Shown piece by piece: positions 16,316 to 25,900 of a stretch of DNA of 64,000 nucleotides. Position numbers and translations under genes: made by a program. Under the pieces are notes generated by a model, which saw nothing but the letters and a program-made list of their open reading frames with translations, did not search any database and was not told the origin of the DNA. Source of the stretch: Desulfosporosinus acididurans (GTDB lineage Bacteria > Bacillota > Desulfitobacteriia > Desulfitobacteriales > Desulfitobacteriaceae); NCBI RefSeq assembly GCF_001029285.1, contig NZ_LDZY01000013.1:62001-126000 (forward strand), given 5' to 3'. Positions within the stretch are counted from its first letter, which is position 1. The number at the start of each line of letters is the position of its first letter.

Positions 16316-17866
16316 ATGCTGCCGGCCCAATCGAAAACGTATCGTCTCAAACCTGAGGACGTCTTTGGTCTTCTTCAAGAAATTAATCACCAAGAGAATC
16401 TGGAAGACGCCCTAAAATTACTTGCAAAACGAGGGCTTGATTTTTTTAATTCGACGATGGCTGGTATTTGGCTATTTGAAGAACGAAAATTTCATTCTCT
16501 GACTATTAGTACTCTTACGGAACAACAAGAAAGATTTTTAAAGCATAGCTTTCTTTCTTCGGATTTAAGGAATTTCTTTAAAGGCAAAATAGAGAGCGAT
16601 GCTTTTTTTGAGCCTTCAATTACGCTCCATGAAATTGACGAGCAAGGGTATGAACATGATTTCGGAGAATTAAAGAAGGGGTATCGTTTCACTGAGTGGA
16701 GCGAAAATCTAAGGGAATTTGCAATCCGGCGAATTTTATGTGTCCCTTTGGTTCATTATGGCCAGTTTTTTGGCTTGCTGGCGCTTTTTAGTGCTGATCC
16801 TTCAGCCTTTGATGAAAACAGCGTCTATTGGCTGGAGCAACTGATGCCTTTAATTTCTTCAAATGTCTATGAGCAGCAGCTGCGTTTAGCGGCTTTGGAC
16901 CGTGAGCAGGCTTTGTCACTGCTTTTACGGGGAACTGAAATCTTAGTTAAAGCTGTTTCTGAGGATCAATTGTTAGCCGAAGCAGGGGAAATGGCTATGG
17001 AAATTTTATACCTCGAAGCGGGTTTTTTTCATATGGAGCAAGAGGGGAATTGGATCATACGGTCGCCTTTTGGGCGGCTAAAGCAATTAGAAAAAGTTTG
17101 GCAGGAGTGGATGAATCGCGATAAGCAAATCCATTTCCCGGCGGGGTATGTACCACGTTCGACACCAAGGTTAAGGGTTCTGGAAGAATCAGATCAAAGA
17201 GATATGCCATATCCTGTAAAGCGGATTTACATCCATCCGATCATAGCTCATCGCGGGATTGTTGGAGAGCTCTGGCTTATGGACTCAGGAGTTAGGAATC
17301 TTGAACAAACTCAAGAAATACTATCGGCCTTTGTCAGGATTTTAAGTATGTCTTTGGAAACAATACGCCAAAGGCTGGAGCTTAGGCGCTTGGCAACAAC
17401 AGATTGCTTAACGGGGATTTTAAATCGTCAAGGTTTTGAACAGCGGATGTTGGGAGAAATGGCGAATACCTTGAGGCGGGGGACGACCTTTCAATTTTTG
17501 CTTCTTGACTTAGACGGTTTTAAATATTTGAATGACACCCAAGGACATCCTGCGGGAGATCTTGCCCTCGTTCATGTTGCTCAAAACCTGCAAAAATCTG
17601 TTCGCTTAGGCGATATTGTTGCTCGAACAGGCGGTGACGAATTTGCCGTGGTCCTTACGGATTTAAAGGCGGGTACAGACGCCATTAAAATTATTGAACG
17701 TTTAAAGAAAAATTTAGACCTAGAAAAATTTGGTCTGGGTATTACCATTGGGGTTGCTGAATTTCCTACGGAATCTCAAGATTATGAAACATTATATAAA
17801 GTTTCCGATCGCCGACTTTATATTGGAAAACAAAATGGCAAAGGACAAATTATTGTCAAAGACTAA
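16316..17866 (+). CDS. Diguanylate cyclase with two GAF-like sensor domains
   Basis: 516 residues, no membrane segment. Two GAF-like regions (about 15-185 and 195-345) precede a GGDEF domain (about 355-516). The active-site motif GGDEF is intact at 439-443, and RLGD exactly five residues before it is a product-inhibition I-site, so c-di-GMP synthesis with feedback control is expected. The signal is unknown; the GAF domains are soluble. A terminator follows, then a second, larger c-di-GMP protein in the same direction. Confidence 0.9.
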   Translation: MLPAQSKTYRLKPEDVFGLLQEINHQENLEDALKLLAKRGLDFFNSTMAGIWLFEERKFHSLTISTLTEQQERFLKHSFLSSDLRNFFKGKIESDAFFEPSITLHEIDEQGYEHDFGELKKGYRFTEWSENLREFAIRRILCVPLVHYGQFFGLLALFSADPSAFDENSVYWLEQLMPLISSNVYEQQLRLAALDREQALSLLLRGTEILVKAVSEDQLLAEAGEMAMEILYLEAGFFHMEQEGNWIIRSPFGRLKQLEKVWQEWMNRDKQIHFPAGYVPRSTPRLRVLEESDQRDMPYPVKRIYIHPIIAHRGIVGELWLMDSGVRNLEQTQEILSAFVRILSMSLETIRQRLELRRLATTDCLTGILNRQGFEQRMLGEMANTLRRGTTFQFLLLDLDGFKYLNDTQGHPAGDLALVHVAQNLQKSVRLGDIVARTGGDEFAVVLTDLKAGTDAIKIIERLKKNLDLEKFGLGITIGVAEFPTESQDYETLYKVSDRRLYIGKQNGKGQIIVKD

Positions 17867-17910
17867 GCCCTAAATTATCTCATAGTTAAAAGCTAATCTT
17901 GAAATTCGGC

Positions 17911-17933
17911 CGGCCGTATGGCGGCCGTTTTTT
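17911..17933 (+). terminator. Terminator after the GAF-GGDEF gene
   Basis: CGGCCG (17911-17916), loop of 5, CGGCCG (17922-17927), then TTTTTT. Confidence 0.8.
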
Positions 17934-18027
17934 AATACGGAAAAAATTTGTCTATATTTAGAAAAAAACCAATTATTAGCAGGATTTTTACTGAATCTTG
18001 GAGAATGGATTTCTAAGGAGGAGATCC

Positions 18028-21000
18028 ATGATGAGGGTTAACCTGAAATGGGACAATTTAAAACAAATTACCCCCTGGCGCTTAAGTAGCTTATACGCTT
18101 TAATCGGTGGCTTTTGGATACTTTTTTCGGATCGCATTTTAGGCTTTTTTATCCACGATCAGACATTATATGTTCAGTTATCGACCCTAAAGGGGTGGCT
18201 CTATGTTTTTGTTTCTTCGATTTTTCTTTATCTTTTCTTTTACTGGGGGTTAAAATCGCTTCAAGATTCTGAAGAAGCACTTCAGGAAAGTTATCAACAA
18301 CTACAGTTAAAGCATAAGGAACTTGAAATTGCCCATGAAGAAATGGAGGCGACTCATGAAGAGCTTGTGGCCGCCGAGGAAGAGCTAAAGCAGCAATTTT
18401 ATGAAGTTCAGGAACAAGAGGCGTACTATCGAAGGGTTTATGAGGGGATTTCCAGTGGAATTATCGTGCAGAATCGCCATGGACAGCTTATTCATGCCAA
18501 TGATGCTGCTTGTCGTTTGTTGAGGCGTGGCCGCTCCCAATTGAGATTGCCGTCCCCTACTGATGGTTCTTGGCAAGCTTATTTTTCTGACGGAACACCT
18601 TTTAAATGGAAGGAATTACCTCAATCTGCTTTGGCTCATAATGCAAAATCACCTCTTTATCGTGAACTAGTAATTTCAGAGGGGAGTCAACAGAAATCCT
18701 GGCTATCGATTCATTCTGACATTATTCAAAATCTAAATTCGGATCATGATCAGGAGATCATAACAACCCTCGTGGATATTACAGAAGAGAAAACGTTGGA
18801 AATCTATGAACATCTTTTAAATGAGATCAATCAAATGGTGTTATCTGAAAAGTCCTTGCCGGAAATTAAAAGATATCTTTGTGAACAGCTTGTCAAGCAA
18901 ATGGAGTTTCCTTGGGTTTGGATAGGGGTAAAAAAGGACGATGGAATGGTTGAGTTTCGGGCAGAAGCGGGCCTAAAGTATTCGAACTCTAATCCGATTC
19001 GTTGGGATGAGTCTTTATATGGGCAAGGAGCAGTAGGACGGGCTATTCAAACCGGTTACAAACATGTGGAAGTGTTAGAGGGTAACCCCATTTTCGAAGC
19101 TTGGAAGGATTTTATTGAGAAAAATGGACTTCGTTCTGTAGCAGCTTTTCCTTTGATTCATCAGGGAGAAACCTTTGGAGTTTTGACGTTATACTCGCAA
19201 ATAACTGACTATTTTAATGAAAAGCGGCTAGCTTTTTTGGAACATTTTTCGTTTCAATTAGCGGTTATGTTTAATTCAGCAAGCGATCGGGAACATATGG
19301 AACGCTATCGCCTCTTAGCCGAGGACTCTTTGGAAATGATTCTTTTTATTCAACCGGACGGACGGATCATAGATGCCAATGAGGCTGCCATAAATCGTTA
19401 TGGATATACTCGAGAAGAGTTAACGAGTAGGTATATCCAGGATATACGCTTACAAGATGACTGTAATAAACTTATCGAACAAATTAGACTAGCGCAAACT
19501 GGGATTCAGTTTGAGTGCATGCACCGCAGTAAAGACGGCAGTGCATTTCCGGTTGATGTCAGCTCTAAGGGGGCTCTTTTTCATGGCCAGTCTATTATCG
19601 TAAGTATCATCCGCGACGTCACAGAACGAAAAAATGCCGAGGCTATGATCTGGCTGGAAAAAGAACGTGCTCAAGTTACTTTGGATTCAATTGGGGATGC
19701 GGTTATTACGACGGATGTTCAGGGGAATGTTGAATATCTTAACCCTATAGCCGAAGCCTTAACTGGTTGGAGTAATCCTGAAGCAGTAGGTCGTTCATTA
19801 GAGCAAGTTTTTCATATAGTCAATGAAAATACCAATGCCTCTGTTGAGAGTCCCATTGTTCGCTGCTTAAGAGAAGGGCGTATCGTTGGTTTAGCAAACC
19901 ATACTGTCTTAATCCATCAAAATGGGCAGAGAATTGCCATCGAAGACTCTGCTGCTCCAATTCGCGATCGGCAAGGTGCTGTTATTGGAGGAGTTTTGGT
20001 CTTCCATGACGTAAGCGACAAGCGAAATTTAATGAACGAACTTGCTCATCAAGCCCACCATGATTCTCTTACCGGCCTGCCAAATCGTCTTCTGTATAAT
20101 GAACTCCTGAACCAAGCGTTGGCGCAGGCTCGGCGTAAAAAGAGTATGCTGGCAGTTTTGTTCCTTGATTTAGACCATTTTAAACTAATCAATGATACTA
20201 TGGGACATAACATGGGTGATCTTCTCCTTCAGCTGTGTTCGGAGCGACTTAAACAAGCGATACGTGAAGGAGATACTATTGCTCGTCAAGGCGGAGACGA
20301 ATTTTTGATTCTTCTTCCCGAAATTAGGCGGGGAGAAGAAGCTGCCTATGTCACTGACAGGATCTTAAAAGTTTTTTTCGAGCCCTTTATGCTCAATGGG
20401 AACGAAGTATTCATTAGTACAAGTGTCGGAATAAGCCTTTATCCTAATGATGGCAGTGATTTAGAATCTTTAGTCAAACAAGCAGATACAGCAATGTATT
20501 ATGCCAAGGAGCAAGGCCGAAAAAACTATCAATTTTTTACACCTGAACTCAACAGCAGGGCACAGGAACGTCTCTCGCTTGAGAATAATCTGCGTAAAGG
20601 CTTAGAACGGGAAGAGTTTGTTCTTAACTATCAACCACAAGTGGATTTTAGTACCGGACGGATTGTTGGCATGGAGGCTCTGATTCGCTGGAATTCTGCT
20701 GAGAGAGGAATCGTTTCCCCGGATGTATTTATTCCTATTGCTGAAGAAACAGGTTTGATTGTCCCCATAGGGGAATGGGTACTGCGAAATGCCTGTGCCC
20801 AGAATGTTGCCTGGCAAAAACAAGGACACCAGCCCTGGCGCATTGCTGTTAATATTTCGGCGCGGCAGTTCCAAGAAGCCAATTTTGTTGAATTACTATC
20901 TAGAGTATTAAACGAAACCGAAATGGATCCTCAGTGGCTGGAAATTGAAATAACAGAGAGCATTGCTATGAAAAAAGGGGAATCTGCCGTTAACTTATTA

Positions 21001-21336
21001 AATCGTATTAAGGAATTAGGAGTTCGGATATCTATTGATGATTTTGGAACTGGATTTTCGTCATTAAATTACTTACAGCGATTGCCGGTAGATACCTTGA
21101 AAATCGATCAGTCCTTTGTTCGAGATATTTCCGAGGATGACAATGGAGAAGAAGTGATCACCACAATTATTTTATTGGCTCGAAGCCTTCACCTTCGAGT
21201 AATCGCTGAAGGGGTAGAAACGAAAATTCAGTATCATTTCCTCAAAGAAAAACAATGCGATGAAATGCAAGGGTATTTCTTTAGCAAACCGCTCTTGGCA
21301 GAGGACATCGAACGAAAGTTCTTATCCGGTTTTTAA
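18028..21336 (+). CDS. Membrane-bound PAS/GAF GGDEF-EAL c-di-GMP protein
   Basis: 1102 residues from ATG 18028 (SD AAGGAGGAG; the open frame extends upstream without an SD). Order: two membrane segments (about 22-45 and 57-80), a coiled coil (about 85-135), PAS, GAF (about 265-410), two more PAS domains, GGDEF (about 670-830) and EAL (about 850-1095). GGDEF is intact at 755-759 with an I-site REGD five residues before. The EAL site is also intact (MEALIRW, DDFGTGFSSL, DQSFVRDI), so both synthesis and hydrolysis are possible. Three different sensor types suggest several inputs. The stop codon abuts hairpin element copy 3. Confidence 0.92.
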   Translation: MMRVNLKWDNLKQITPWRLSSLYALIGGFWILFSDRILGFFIHDQTLYVQLSTLKGWLYVFVSSIFLYLFFYWGLKSLQDSEEALQESYQQLQLKHKELEIAHEEMEATHEELVAAEEELKQQFYEVQEQEAYYRRVYEGISSGIIVQNRHGQLIHANDAACRLLRRGRSQLRLPSPTDGSWQAYFSDGTPFKWKELPQSALAHNAKSPLYRELVISEGSQQKSWLSIHSDIIQNLNSDHDQEIITTLVDITEEKTLEIYEHLLNEINQMVLSEKSLPEIKRYLCEQLVKQMEFPWVWIGVKKDDGMVEFRAEAGLKYSNSNPIRWDESLYGQGAVGRAIQTGYKHVEVLEGNPIFEAWKDFIEKNGLRSVAAFPLIHQGETFGVLTLYSQITDYFNEKRLAFLEHFSFQLAVMFNSASDREHMERYRLLAEDSLEMILFIQPDGRIIDANEAAINRYGYTREELTSRYIQDIRLQDDCNKLIEQIRLAQTGIQFECMHRSKDGSAFPVDVSSKGALFHGQSIIVSIIRDVTERKNAEAMIWLEKERAQVTLDSIGDAVITTDVQGNVEYLNPIAEALTGWSNPEAVGRSLEQVFHIVNENTNASVESPIVRCLREGRIVGLANHTVLIHQNGQRIAIEDSAAPIRDRQGAVIGGVLVFHDVSDKRNLMNELAHQAHHDSLTGLPNRLLYNELLNQALAQARRKKSMLAVLFLDLDHFKLINDTMGHNMGDLLLQLCSERLKQAIREGDTIARQGGDEFLILLPEIRRGEEAAYVTDRILKVFFEPFMLNGNEVFISTSVGISLYPNDGSDLESLVKQADTAMYYAKEQGRKNYQFFTPELNSRAQERLSLENNLRKGLEREEFVLNYQPQVDFSTGRIVGMEALIRWNSAERGIVSPDVFIPIAEETGLIVPIGEWVLRNACAQNVAWQKQGHQPWRIAVNISARQFQEANFVELLSRVLNETEMDPQWLEIEITESIAMKKGESAVNLLNRIKELGVRISIDDFGTGFSSLNYLQRLPVDTLKIDQSFVRDISEDDNGEEVITTIILLARSLHLRVIAEGVETKIQYHFLKEKQCDEMQGYFFSKPLLAEDIERKFLSGF

Positions 21337-21337
21337 G

Positions 21338-21504
21338 CCCCCCACTTCTATAAGTGGGGGTGGGCCCTTCGTAAAACTTCAGGTGGGGTAGAGTCCTACT
21401 TCGCCGCTAAGTATTCCTATTGGGAAAGGCGGCTCGGCAATAATGTCCACTGGACATTATTGTATCTGAAGCCCCGATGTTCAGCTTTAGCTGAACGAGT
21501 TCAC
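21338..21504 (+). repeat. Hairpin element, copy 3 (long form)
   Basis: Starts one base after the GGDEF-EAL stop. Left hairpin CCCCCACTT-CTAT-AAGTGGGGG (21339-21360); core GGTGGGGTAGAGTCC; a GCCGC...GCGGC stem; a near-perfect palindrome with 12-base arms at 21438-21449 and 21451-21462; right hairpin GTTCAGC-TTTA-GCTGAAC and end GAGTTCAC at 21504. Nearly identical to copy 8. The left hairpin may also terminate the upstream gene. The remaining 21505-21649 before the next gene shows nothing else. Confidence 0.75.
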
Positions 21505-21649
21505 TGTCCGATTAATACATAATAATTACAACAACCTGATATCTGGCAGGAAATTATTTCAGAAAGTAGAATTATATATAAGCCAACTATATAAAAGAGA
21601 GAAAAGTATCAAAATGTGACATATATCAGGCGACTGAGGAGGATTTAGG

Positions 21650-22810
21650 ATGCGGTATGCAAAATGGATGGCGAATATGGGTGAAAGCTTTATAGGGGAA
21701 ATGCTAAAAGCTGCCCAGAATCCAGATATGATTTCCTTTGCCGGCGGTTTACCGGCTCACGAACTTTTTCCGGATCAGGTCTTGCAGCGTAGTTTTCAGC
21801 GCGTTTTCGAGGAACAGGGAAAACCTGCCCTTCAATATGCTCAAACTGCCGGACATCCGCCCTTGAGAGAGTGGCTTGCCAAAGGACATCTAAGAAATGG
21901 TAAACCAGCTGGGATGGAAAACATCGTGATCACAACAGGAAGTCAACAGGGCTTAAGTTTGTTGGGACAAACCTTTTTAGATCCTGGTGACGTTGTGTTT
22001 TTGGAAATGCCGACTTATCTGGGAGCGATTCAGGCCTTTCAGGCTTTTGGTGCTCAATTCAGGATGATTCCCTGCGATGATCAGGGGATTATTCCTGAAG
22101 AACTGGAGAAAATGCTTGGAGAAGTAACACCCAAATTCTTATATCTTATTCCCAATTACCAAAATCCTACCGGCAAGGTGATGGGCCTTGCGCGCAGATT
22201 GCAGCTTTTACGGGTAGCTCAGATTTATGATTTGCTGATTGTTGAGGATAATCCTTACGGGGAACTGCGTTTTGAAGGTGAAGCCTTGCCCAATTTAGTG
22301 GAATTGGGTGAAAATGTCATTTACTTGGGCACCTTCTCAAAAGTTTTAGCCCCAGGACTAAGGGTCGGGTATGTTGTTGCGGATGCAGACATTGTAGATC
22401 ACCTTTGCCAAACGAAAGAGGGGGTAGACTTACACAGCAATAATCTTACTCAACGTGCTGTCTTAGAATTTTTAAAGGAAGGTGTGCTTCCAGGACATAT
22501 TCATACCTTACGAACGGTCTATAAGGAACGAAGAGAAGCTATGGTTGAGGCGATTGAAAAGTATCTCGGTGACCAGGTGGAAATGATTGTGCCTTCAGGA
22601 GGTCTCTTTCTTTGGGCTCGCTTTAAAAATATAGCCAACAGTTTTGATTATGTTGAGGAGACTATTCGTCAGAATGTCCTCTATGTTCCTGGCGCGGTCT
22701 TTTACACAGATCAACGGGTCACTCCGGAGATACGTTTGAACTATTCCTGCTCGACACCGGAAGTTATTGATGAGGGAATTAAACGCTTAGCACGAGCGAT
22801 CGTAGGCTAG
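21650..22810 (+). CDS. PLP-dependent aminotransferase, class I/II (LysN/2-aminoadipate type)
   Basis: 386 residues of the fold-type I family without an HTH domain. Landmarks: TTGSQQGLSLLGQ for cofactor phosphate binding, NYQNPTG, EDNPYGELRF, and the Schiff-base lysine in LGTFSKVLAPGLRVGY. The similarity is to broad-specificity enzymes acting on aromatic or branched amino acids or 2-aminoadipate; the exact substrate is open. GAGGAGG precedes the ATG. No operon partner is apparent; the following gene is on the other strand. Confidence 0.88.
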   Translation: MRYAKWMANMGESFIGEMLKAAQNPDMISFAGGLPAHELFPDQVLQRSFQRVFEEQGKPALQYAQTAGHPPLREWLAKGHLRNGKPAGMENIVITTGSQQGLSLLGQTFLDPGDVVFLEMPTYLGAIQAFQAFGAQFRMIPCDDQGIIPEELEKMLGEVTPKFLYLIPNYQNPTGKVMGLARRLQLLRVAQIYDLLIVEDNPYGELRFEGEALPNLVELGENVIYLGTFSKVLAPGLRVGYVVADADIVDHLCQTKEGVDLHSNNLTQRAVLEFLKEGVLPGHIHTLRTVYKERREAMVEAIEKYLGDQVEMIVPSGGLFLWARFKNIANSFDYVEETIRQNVLYVPGAVFYTDQRVTPEIRLNYSCSTPEVIDEGIKRLARAIVG

Positions 22811-22906
22811 ATAATTATAGTTCTTAGTTTATCTAAGATGATTAGTTGGGATAATAGGATGATTAAATAGAATTTGAGAGAACTAATTAATTTAATAAGA
22901 AACTGG

Positions 22907-22936
22907 GGCCGTAACGAAGATTAATTCGTTACGGCC
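22907..22936. terminator. Hairpin between the aminotransferase and cobS
   Basis: GGCCGTAACGAA (22907-22918) pairs perfectly with TTCGTTACGGCC (22925-22936), loop of 6. The T-run is weak (CTCTTC), so terminator function is moderately supported. Confidence 0.5.
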
Positions 22937-22968
22937 TCTTCACAAACATAAGCCTATTTTTAAATTAT

Positions 22969-23122
22969 CCAATCCTAAGACACTTACTTCTATAAGCGGG
23001 AGTGGTTCTCATACCTTACTTCGGTGAGGGTAGAGTCTAACCTTCAGCGCGATAGCATTTGTTATAGGCTAGGCGCATTCGTCCCTGAAGTGCTAAGGTT
23101 CAGCTATAGTTGAACGAGTTAG
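22969..23122 (+). repeat. Hairpin element, copy 4 (diverged long form)
   Basis: CCAATCCTAAGA left flank, ACTTCTATAAGCGGGAGTGG left hairpin, GGTGAGGGTAGAGTCT core and GGTTCAGCTATAGTTGAAC right hairpin with GAGTTAGC at the end. The inner part (GCGCGATAGC...GGCTAGGCGC) differs from copies 3 and 8 but resembles copy 12. Its right end lies one base from the stop of cobS. Confidence 0.65.
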
Positions 23123-23123
23123 C

Positions 23124-23861
23124 TTAATGGAGAAAAGGAAAGGCTGTAAAAAGGCAGAGAACTTCAGAAAGCTCAATAATGGCTCCATAGAGATCGCCGG
23201 TCAAGCCCCCGATTAGGGAAGTGATTTTATGAGCCCAAAGAATTACCGCGACAACACAAACGAAGAAGGAGATTATACCTGCGAGGCCTGATAATAAATA
23301 GGAAATTCCACAGACTAGGGCACCTGAGATAAGAAGTGTAATCCACTGAGCTGCCTCGTGAAATCCCTTGCCTAATCCTTGGGAGCGAGCATAAGGAAAG
23401 GCAATGACACCTATTTGAAAAACCCAACGCGAAAGCATAGGCATAATAAGAAGGAGAGGAAATTTTGATGGGGTTAGACTTGCAAGTAAAGAAAATTTGA
23501 GGAGCAGCAAACCAAAGAGTGCCATTGAAGCGTGGGCTCCAACTCGGCTGTCCTTCATGATTTCTAAGATCCGTTCCGGGCTGCGGGCGGACAATAATCC
23601 GTCCATGCTGTCCATGAAACCATCAAGATGGAGCCCGCCGGTGAGCATCAGTTCGGCAGCTAAGAGGAGAGCCCCTAACACTAACGGCGGGAAAAATGGA
23701 AACAATCCTTTGGCCAAAAGCCAAAGAATAAACCCAATCAAGAGACCTACTAAGGGATAATAACGATAACTTCCCGTAAACTCTTCTGAGGTTACCTCCA
23801 CCTTAGGTGAGGGTAAAGGGAGTCTGGTCAGGAAAGTGAGAGCGATGAAAAATCCACGCAT
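23124..23861 (-). CDS. cobS: Adenosylcobinamide-GDP ribazoletransferase
   Basis: 245 residues, polytopic membrane enzyme that joins adenosylcobinamide-GDP to alpha-ribazole (phosphate), the last assembly step of the cobalamin lower loop. The conserved GGLHLDGFMDSMDGL region near residues 60-75 and KDSRVGAHA are present. It begins 3 bases after cobU ends on the minus strand and is the third gene of the riboswitch-controlled cobT-cobU-cobS unit. Confidence 0.93.
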   Translation of the reverse strand: MRGFFIALTFLTRLPLPSPKVEVTSEEFTGSYRYYPLVGLLIGFILWLLAKGLFPFFPPLVLGALLLAAELMLTGGLHLDGFMDSMDGLLSARSPERILEIMKDSRVGAHASMALFGLLLLKFSLLASLTPSKFPLLLIMPMLSRWVFQIGVIAFPYARSQGLGKGFHEAAQWITLLISGALVCGISYLLSGLAGIISFFVCVVAVILWAHKITSLIGGLTGDLYGAIIELSEVLCLFTAFPFLH

Positions 23862-23864
23862 TGG

Positions 23865-24500
23865 CTATCTCTCCTTGTGCAGGGATGAGAGTATGGCCTC
23901 GCCTGAATGCTTGATTTCCATGGGGAGACCCGCAGTGACCCAATAAACTTTATCTGCACTTTGGGCAAGAATTTGATTACTTCGTCCTGCTAAATCGCGG
24001 TAAGCACGGGATAAGGGGTTTTCCGGAACAATTCCCTGGCCGACTTCATTGGTAACGAAAATAACGGATGGCTGAATTTTCTGTGCCAAGAGCCCCACTT
24101 CTTGTACGAGTGATAAGAGTTTAGGTTCTATTGACTCATAAATGGTCTGGGTAAGGTGAGCTGATTGCGAAGCTTGTCCATTTTTCTCTGTCTCAGAAAG
24201 AAGAAGGTTCGTGAGCCAAAGGGTGACACAATCGAGGAGAATAACCCCATTAGTCTCTTTTAGTTTCTGCAAGGTGTTGGGAATATTTAATGGCTCTTCG
24301 ATTAATTGCCAAGTTGCGGGCCTTTGCTGTTGATGTTTTTTGACCCGGTGTGCCATTTCTTCGTCTAAAATTTGAGCCGTTGCAATATAAATGACAGGTC
24401 GGTCGGGGTATGCCGTATGGGCAGCTAATAGTTCCGCAAAACTACTTTTGCCGCTTCGTGACCCTCCCGTTATAAGGGTGAATTGTGACATCGTTTTCAA
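23865..24500 (-). CDS. cobU: Bifunctional adenosylcobinamide kinase / adenosylcobinamide-phosphate guanylyltransferase
   Basis: 211 residues. It phosphorylates adenosylcobinamide and attaches GMP to give adenosylcobinamide-GDP. The P-loop TGGSRSGKS is at the N-terminus, the HQQQRP region contains the histidine expected to accept GMP, and TNEVGQGIVPENPLSRAYRD is typical. An ATG three codons downstream is an equally possible start. It lies between cobT and cobS. Confidence 0.93.
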   Translation of the reverse strand: MKTMSQFTLITGGSRSGKSSFAELLAAHTAYPDRPVIYIATAQILDEEMAHRVKKHQQQRPATWQLIEEPLNIPNTLQKLKETNGVILLDCVTLWLTNLLLSETEKNGQASQSAHLTQTIYESIEPKLLSLVQEVGLLAQKIQPSVIFVTNEVGQGIVPENPLSRAYRDLAGRSNQILAQSADKVYWVTAGLPMEIKHSGEAILSSLHKER

Positions 24501-24539
24501 TGACTCCCCTCATTGTCTTATAAACCCAATCAAGTAGCC

Positions 24540-25619
24540 CTAATTTGCTTTTTCACTGACACCTGCATCTTCAAAGGTTGCCATTTCGTTTAAAATATGC
24601 AGGGCAGCTTCAACGAGGTGAAACGTCAAGGCTGCTCCCGTGCCTTCACCCAATCTCATATCAAGATTAAGCACCGGTTCCAGTTTTAGTTCGGCTAGTG
24701 CTTTACGGTGCCCAATTTCGACGGATCCATGGGATGGAAGCATATAAGCCACGCTCTTGGGAGCAAGTTTAGCAGCAATTAAAGCTCCTGCCGTGGAGAT
24801 AAATCCATCAATAACGATGGGAACATGACTGGCAGCAGCTTGTATGATGCTGCCTGCGATGGCTGCTATTTCTAAACCTCCAACTTTCATGAGGACATCA
24901 AGTGCATCCGTTACGTCCGGCTTGTTCACTTCGATGGCTTTTTCAATAGCTTGGCATTTTCTTAAGAGGCCTTTGTCATCAATTCCAGTTCCCCGTCCCA
25001 CAACGGACTCAACGGAAGAATTCGTCAGGAGGGCTACAATAGCTGAACTGGGAGTGGTATTGCCGATACCAAGTTCTCCAGTAGCAAAAAGGTTATAGCC
25101 GTTTTGGATTTTTTCTTGGGCAACTTCAGCCCCGGTGAGTAACGCTTGGAGTGCTTCCTTTTTTGTCATAGCCGGCCCTTTCGTCATATTCCGAGTTCCG
25201 TCGGCTACACGTCTATGAAGGCAGTTACCTTCGAGAGGAAAAGCAATTCCAACATCTGTTAATACGACATCAGCTCGGGCTTGGCGAGACAAGACGTTAA
25301 TAGCTGCACCGCCGTTGATTATATTATACGCCATTTGGGGAGTTACTTCCTGAGGAAAGGCACTGACACCTTCTTCCACGACTCCATGATCTCCAGCCAT
25401 TAAGAGGACGGCTCTTTTTAAGAGTTTAGGCTGAGAAGTGCGCTGAATTCCGCCAAGCTGTTTCGCAAAGTGTTCCAACTGACCTAAGCTTCCTTGGGGT
25501 TTAGTCAAGGAATTTAAACGTACTTGAATTTTGGCCATAGCTGCTTCGTCAAGGTCTGAAATTGAGGCAATGAGATGTTGGAGCTGATCATAGAGTTGTG
25601 CTTCGGATAAATTATTCAT
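24540..25619 (-). CDS. cobT: Nicotinate-nucleotide--dimethylbenzimidazole phosphoribosyltransferase
   Basis: 359 residues. It makes alpha-ribazole phosphate from nicotinate mononucleotide and a lower-ligand base. GELGIGNTTPSSA and the catalytic-glutamate region RLGEGTGAALTFHLVEAA are intact. Start ATG 25619 has AAGGAGG upstream on the minus strand; the frame extends further into the riboswitch terminator but that is untranslated leader. First gene of the cobTUS unit, controlled by the cobalamin riboswitch. Upstream corrin-ring genes are not in this window. Confidence 0.94.
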   Translation of the reverse strand: MNNLSEAQLYDQLQHLIASISDLDEAAMAKIQVRLNSLTKPQGSLGQLEHFAKQLGGIQRTSQPKLLKRAVLLMAGDHGVVEEGVSAFPQEVTPQMAYNIINGGAAINVLSRQARADVVLTDVGIAFPLEGNCLHRRVADGTRNMTKGPAMTKKEALQALLTGAEVAQEKIQNGYNLFATGELGIGNTTPSSAIVALLTNSSVESVVGRGTGIDDKGLLRKCQAIEKAIEVNKPDVTDALDVLMKVGGLEIAAIAGSIIQAAASHVPIVIDGFISTAGALIAAKLAPKSVAYMLPSHGSVEIGHRKALAELKLEPVLNLDMRLGEGTGAALTFHLVEAALHILNEMATFEDAGVSEKAN

Positions 25620-25646
25620 GACATAATCCTCCTTAATTTTTAGGTT

Positions 25647-25691
25647 AAAAAAAAAGTAAAGTCCCGCCACAGATAATGTGGTCGGGACTTT
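25647..25691 (-). terminator. Riboswitch-controlled terminator before cobT
   Basis: On the minus strand AAAGTCCCG-CCACA pairs with TGTGG-CGGGACTTT (25658-25671 with 25677-25691, one bulge), followed by nine U residues (25655-25647). It lies between the aptamer and the cobT SD, so premature termination when cobalamin is bound is likely. An additional GACGGCTTCCC hairpin near 25702-25730 could take part in switching. Confidence 0.85.
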
Positions 25692-25739
25692 GCCGTCGTC
25701 ACCGACGCTTCCCAATATGGGGAAGCCGTCAACATTTTA

Positions 25740-25885
25740 GGCAGGTCTCCTGGCTCTCGAGTCATTGCCGGTTCGCAGCCTTCCCAGCATAAGCCAGTGG
25801 TCAGCGAGGCTCATCGAATACAGTGGTGGGTCCGCGTCGTTTTTTATTCCGAACTTCCCTATTCTCCCCAAAGGGCACCTAAAAT
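25740..25885 (-). promoter_or_regulatory. Cobalamin riboswitch aptamer
   Basis: Reading the minus strand, the conserved blocks appear in order: AGGTGCCC, GGGAA, GCGGACCCACCACTG, GAGCCTC, the CTGGGAAGG region and the closing GAGCCAGGAGACCTGCC (the B12-box region, 25740-25756 on the plus strand). This is the standard adenosylcobalamin-type leader, and it stands before cobTUS. Confidence 0.93.
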
Positions 25886-25900
25886 GGATTAATTTTCTTT

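Noticed and set aside
22805-23123. A gene in the spacer between the aminotransferase and cobS
   Set aside because: Only a hairpin and an element copy are there; no frame with SD.
25620-25715. Longer N-terminus of CobT
   Set aside because: It would translate the riboswitch terminator and its T-run; the ATG at 25619 has AAGGAGG just upstream.
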